NCBI GenBank assembly: GCA_017381015.1
Contig: JAFOCV010000020.1
Coordinates: 1-34,701 of the forward strand
Direction: 5' to 3'
Source of the DNA: Bacteroidaceae bacterium
Lineage (GTDB): Bacteria > Bacteroidota > Bacteroidia > Bacteroidales > Bacteroidaceae
DNA: 34,701 bases
Part shown: positions 31,506 to 34,701 of the stretch, piece by piece
Numbering within the stretch: the first letter of the stretch is position 1
Layout: each line of letters begins with the position of its first letter
Program-made: the position numbers and the translations under genes
The notes under the pieces: generated by a model
Databases searched by the model: none
Told to the model about the DNA's origin: nothing
What the model saw: the letters and a program-made list of their open reading frames with translations, nothing else

Positions 31506-31598
31506 TAAAAAAGAGGAAAAACTTTACCTAAAAACGGAGAATAAATCAAAATATTTTTAGAATTCCACATATCTTATATATATATTAAAAAAATATCG

Positions 31599-31606
31599 TA
31601 TCTTTG
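31599..31606 (+). promoter_or_regulatory. -7 box of thrS
   Basis: TATCTTTG, 35 nt before the ATG, within very AT-rich DNA. No -33 match and no T-box-like structure were seen. Confidence 0.6.
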
Positions 31607-31641
31607 CACGGAAATAAACAAATACATCTTTTTATATAGCA

Positions 31642-33585
31642 ATGATTAATATAACTTTTCCCGATGGTTCTGTGCGCCAGTACGAAGCAGGAATCACCGG
31701 TCTCCAGATAGCAGAGAGCATAAGCAGCCGTTTGGCTCAGGATGTGCTTGCATGCGGTGTGAATGGAGAAACTATCGAATTGAACCGCCCCATCAACGAG
31801 GATGCAAGCATCCAGCTATACAAGTGGGACGACAAAGAGGGCAAACACGCATTTTGGCACACTAGCGCCCACCTGATGGCAGAGGCTCTGCAGGAACTAT
31901 ATCCTGGCACTCAGTTTGGTATCGGTCCTGCCATTGAGAATGGTTTCTATTACGATATCATGCCCGCAGAAGGCGTAGTAATCCGCGAAGCCGTATTTGC
32001 CGACATTGAGAAGAAATTCATGGAATTGGCTCAGCGCAAGGAACAATTGGTACGTCAGGACATCAGCAAGTCCGACGCACTCAAGTTCTTTGGCGACAAG
32101 GGTCAGACATATAAGAACGAGTTGATTGCAGACCTAGAGGATGGTCATATCACCACCTACACTCAGGGTGCGTTTACCGACCTCTGCCGTGGCCCTCACT
32201 TGCTCTCTACTGCCCCCATCAAGGCATTCAAGGTATTGAGCACCAGCTCGGCTTACTGGCGTGGCGATGAGAAGCGTCCTCAGATGACACGTATCTACGC
32301 TATCTCATTCCCCAAGCAGAAGATGCTCACCGAGCACTTGCAGTTGCTGGAAGAGGCCAAGAAGCGTGACCACCGCCGCATTGGCAAGGAGATGGAACTA
32401 TTCATGTTCTCCGAACTAGTGGGTAAGGGCCTTCCAATCTGGTTGCCCAAGGGTACCGCACTACGCCTTCGCCTGGAAGACTTCCTGAAGAAGATTCAGC
32501 GCAGATATGGTTATGAGCAGGTAATGTGTCCACATATCGGTGGCAAGGGTTTGTATGTAACCTCTGGCCACTGGGATCACTATGGTAAGGATAGCTTCCA
32601 ACCCATTCAAACACCTGAAGAGGGCGAGGAATACCTGTTGAAGCCCATGAACTGCCCCCACCACTGTCAGATATTTGCATGCAAACCACGTTCTTACAAG
32701 GAGCTTCCCTTCCGTTGTGCAGAATTTGGTACCGTATATCGCTACGAACAAAGTGGTGAGTTGCACGGTCTTACCCGTGTACGTTCATTCACCCAGGACG
32801 ATGCTCATATCTTCTGCCGTCCCGACCAGGTAAAGCAGGAGTTCATCCGCGTAATGGAAATCATCCAGATTATCTTCAAGGCTTTGGATTTCAACAACTT
32901 TGAAGCTCAGATTTCTTTGCGCGACCCCTCTAACACAGAGAAGTACATCGGTTCTGACGAGGTATGGAACGAGGCAGAAAGCGCCATCATCGAGGCTTGT
33001 GCAGAAAAGGGCATGAAGACCACCACAGAATTGGGCGAAGCCGCATTCTATGGTCCCAAGCTTGACTTTATGGTGAAGGACGCACTGGGCAGACGCTGGC
33101 AGTTGGGCACCATTCAGGTTGACTACAACCTGCCCGAGCGCTTCAACCTAGAGTACACCGGCGAGGATGGCAAGAAGCACCGCCCCGTAATGATTCACCG
33201 TGCTCCCTTCGGTTCTATGGAACGCTTCACAGCCGTACTCATCGAGCACACAGCTGGCCGATTCCCCCTATGGCTCGTACCCGACCAGGTAGCTATCCTC
33301 CCCGTGAGCGAAAAGTACCAGGAATATGCAGAAAAACTTCGCGATTACTTCGATAGCAAGGACGTACGCTGCTACATCGATGACCGCGCCGAGAAGATTG
33401 GACGCAAGATTCGTGATAACGAATTGAAACACACACCATACCTCTTGGTCGTAGGCGAAAAAGAGCAGGAAGAAGGCACTGTTAGCTTCCGCAGACAGGG
33501 TGGTGGAGAGCAAGGATGCATGAAATTCGAAGATTTTGCAAACAAAATCAACGAAGAAGTACGTAATATGACAGAAAATTACTAA
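31642..33585 (+). CDS. thrS: Threonyl-tRNA synthetase
   Basis: 647 residues, the full bacterial length. The TGS domain is at 1-60 ([16 protein letters not shown]). The editing domain has [11 protein letters not shown] with the His motif and ENGFYYDI. The class II catalytic core shows the zinc-binding region [28 protein letters not shown] (motif 2) and [13 protein letters not shown] (motif 3). The anticodon-binding domain is at the C-terminus ([15 protein letters not shown]). It charges tRNA-Thr. It is followed by infC, rpmI and rplT, the conserved bacterial order. Its stop TAA forms part of a -7 box for infC. Confidence 0.98.
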   Translation: MINITFPDGSVRQYEAGITGLQIAESISSRLAQDVLACGVNGETIELNRPINEDASIQLYKWDDKEGKHAFWHTSAHLMAEALQELYPGTQFGIGPAIENGFYYDIMPAEGVVIREAVFADIEKKFMELAQRKEQLVRQDISKSDALKFFGDKGQTYKNELIADLEDGHITTYTQGAFTDLCRGPHLLSTAPIKAFKVLSTSSAYWRGDEKRPQMTRIYAISFPKQKMLTEHLQLLEEAKKRDHRRIGKEMELFMFSELVGKGLPIWLPKGTALRLRLEDFLKKIQRRYGYEQVMCPHIGGKGLYVTSGHWDHYGKDSFQPIQTPEEGEEYLLKPMNCPHHCQIFACKPRSYKELPFRCAEFGTVYRYEQSGELHGLTRVRSFTQDDAHIFCRPDQVKQEFIRVMEIIQIIFKALDFNNFEAQISLRDPSNTEKYIGSDEVWNEAESAIIEACAEKGMKTTTELGEAAFYGPKLDFMVKDALGRRWQLGTIQVDYNLPERFNLEYTGEDGKKHRPVMIHRAPFGSMERFTAVLIEHTAGRFPLWLVPDQVAILPVSEKYQEYAEKLRDYFDSKDVRCYIDDRAEKIGRKIRDNELKHTPYLLVVGEKEQEEGTVSFRRQGGGEQGCMKFEDFANKINEEVRNMTENY

Positions 33586-33590
33586 CTTTG
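33583..33590 (+). promoter_or_regulatory. infC promoter -7 box overlapping the thrS stop codon
   Basis: TAACTTTG begins with the thrS stop codon TAA (33583-33585) and lies 20 nt before the infC ATG. It would give infC-rpmI-rplT their own transcript. No -33 TTG. Confidence 0.5.
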
Positions 33591-33610
33591 CACCCCGAAA
33601 TACATAATTA

Positions 33611-34276
33611 ATGAAGAAGGATAATAAGCTTAAAGTTACCTACCGCGTAAACGGTCAGATCAGAGTACCTGAAGTTCGTATCGTAGGAGACAACATCGAA
33701 AGCCAAGTGCTATCTATTGGACGCGCACGAGCTATGGCAGATGAAATGGGTGTTGACCTCGTAGAGATTAGCCCTAATGCAGAGCCACCAGTATGCCGTC
33801 TGATTGAATTCTCGAAATTCATCTACATGCAGAAAAAGCATGCTAAGGAAGTAAAGGCTAAGCAAGTCAAGGTGGAAGTAAAGGAAATCCGTTTCGGACC
33901 TCAAACTGACGACCACGACTATGATTTCAAGCTAAAGCACGCAAAGGGTTTCCTATCTGATGGCGACAAGGTAAAGGCTTACGTATTTTTCAAAGGACGC
34001 TCTATCCTATTCAAGGAACAAGGCGAGGTATTGCTACTACGCTTTGCACAGGATTTGGAAGAGTATGGCAAGGTTGAGTCAATGCCAACACTTGAGGGCA
34101 AGCGCATGACTATGTTCATCGCTCCTAAGAAGGTGATTGCCAAGCCAATGAAAACTGCCGAAGAGTTGGAAAGCGAAAAGATCGTAGCTGAAGCTCCCGT
34201 AAAGAAGCAGCCACAACAGAAGGCCAAGAAGGAATACACCGGCCCCAAGGTAGAAGGCGAAGACTTTGACGACTAA
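33611..34276 (+). CDS. infC: Translation initiation factor IF-3
   Basis: 221 residues; the core of about 180 is followed by a Lys/Glu-rich tail of about 35 residues that is common in Bacteroidetes. The N-domain has [18 protein letters not shown] and [24 protein letters not shown]; the linker is Lys-rich; the C-domain has [22 protein letters not shown]. The start is ATG, not the rare ATT of enterobacteria, so classic infC autocontrol by start codon is not expected. It binds the 30S subunit and checks initiator tRNA. Confidence 0.98.
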   Translation: MKKDNKLKVTYRVNGQIRVPEVRIVGDNIESQVLSIGRARAMADEMGVDLVEISPNAEPPVCRLIEFSKFIYMQKKHAKEVKAKQVKVEVKEIRFGPQTDDHDYDFKLKHAKGFLSDGDKVKAYVFFKGRSILFKEQGEVLLLRFAQDLEEYGKVESMPTLEGKRMTMFIAPKKVIAKPMKTAEELESEKIVAEAPVKKQPQQKAKKEYTGPKVEGEDFDD

Positions 34277-34381
34277 TATATATATTAAGGTGCAAAGCAA
34301 ATACATAGCACACCTTGATGTATATATAAGAAACACAAAGAAAGAACATCTGTGCGCCGCGCCTTTTGGATGCGCGGCCAC
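34277..34381 (+). promoter_or_regulatory. Two hairpins between infC and rpmI
   Basis: AAGGTG/CACCTT with an outer TATATATA pairing (34277-34328), then a GC-rich hairpin GCCGCGC/GCGCGGC (34356-34378) extended by GTG/CAC. Neither is followed by a T-run. The position fits an L20- or L35-responsive leader, by analogy with other bacteria. Confidence 0.55.
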
Positions 34382-34413
34382 GATTATTAATAACAATTTA
34401 AATAATTAACAAA

Positions 34414-34611
34414 ATGCCAAAAGTTAAGACCAATTCTGGTGCTAAGAAGAGATTCACACTCACCGGAACAGGCAAGGTAAAGCGTAAGCACGCTTTCCAC
34501 AGCCACATTTTGACCAAAAAGACCAAGAAGCAGAAGCGTAACTTGGTTCACACAGGTCTTGTAGTAACATCAGACATGAAGCAGGTTCGTGACCTGTTGT
34601 GCATGCGCTAA
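34414..34611 (+). CDS. rpmI: 50S ribosomal protein L35
   Basis: 65 residues, very basic: [20 protein letters not shown] then [20 protein letters not shown], the full L35 sequence pattern. It sits between infC and rplT, as in nearly all bacteria. Confidence 0.98.
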   Translation: MPKVKTNSGAKKRFTLTGTGKVKRKHAFHSHILTKKTKKQKRNLVHTGLVVTSDMKQVRDLLCMR

Positions 34612-34639
34612 ACATTAACCCCTAAAAAGACAAAAGAAA

Positions 34640-34701
34640 ATGCCAAGATCAGTCAATCATGTAGCATCACGTGCTAAGAGAAAGAAGATATTGGGTCTGA
34701 C
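34640..34701 (+). CDS. rplT: 50S ribosomal protein L20, 3' end beyond window
   Basis: The first 20 residues, MPRSVNHVASRAKRKKILGL, match the L20 N-terminus. It lies 28 bp after rpmI. Only the first 62 bases are present. Confidence 0.96.
   Translation, partial: MPRSVNHVASRAKRKKILGL

Overview
The window looks like a chromosomal segment of a member of Bacteroidales, most likely Prevotella-like. The reasons are the many Bacteroidetes-type promoters (TTG or TTTG, 19-21 bp, TAnnTTTG), the scarcity of Shine-Dalgarno sites, and genes typical of the phylum: DUF4837, DUF3078, a GH109 family protein, BaiN/HI0933 flavoprotein, LptE-like lipoprotein next to a sigma-54 activator and secG, and a 620-residue YidC. 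No prophage, integrase, transposase, CRISPR array or rRNA was seen.

Layout. 1-976: a TPR-type protein cut by the left edge (minus). 1500-2669: flavodiiron protein (plus). 2824-4686: yidC (minus), preceded by four roughly 75-bp repeats, at least two of which carry a complete promoter pointing into yidC. 5126-7241: DUF3078 protein and engB (plus). 15912 down to 7497: two minus-strand operons. The first is rlmN, DUF4837 lipoprotein, a shortened PdxA-like protein, a CDP-alcohol phosphotransferase and an IspD/TarI-like cytidylyltransferase. The second is sigma-54 activator, LptE-like, TPR, secG and BadF-type kinase. 16044-17678: GH109-type oxidoreductase/glycosidase. 17943-18407: secreted TonB C-terminal domain. 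18834-22513: S9 peptidase lipoprotein plus an MFSD1-like MFS carrier, plausibly a peptide-use pair. 23060-24349: CbxX-type AAA ATPase. 27755 down to 24346: BaiN-type flavoprotein, TrmH-family methyltransferase, a four-helix-bundle (S23) gene framed by two heptad-repeat blocks, and a Cof-type HAD phosphatase (minus). 27894-29518: trmD, a zeta-like kinase and its small partner (plus). 29992-30076: tRNA-Ser(UGA). 30210-30962: PAP2 phosphatase. 31088-31447: short flavoprotein remnant. 31642 to the right edge: thrS, infC, rpmI, rplT.

The most unusual signal is non-coding. Strictly phased but sequence-degenerate short-period arrays occupy many gene junctions: four 9-bp arrays (2673, 17789, 21042, 29712), two 7-bp arrays flanking the S23 gene (25146, 25639) and the 75-bp promoter-bearing array before yidC (4721). 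Some touch genes directly: the final codons and stop of the TrmH-family gene lie in heptad DNA, and the Cof start codon sits 5 bp from another block. A second theme is near-leaderless transcription: several -7 boxes lie only 5-9 nt before the ATG. The best candidates for undescribed biology are the S23/heptad cassette, the 9-bp arrays, the mobile-promoter-like repeats, and the cytidylyltransferase/CDP-alcohol transferase/pseudo-PdxA set.
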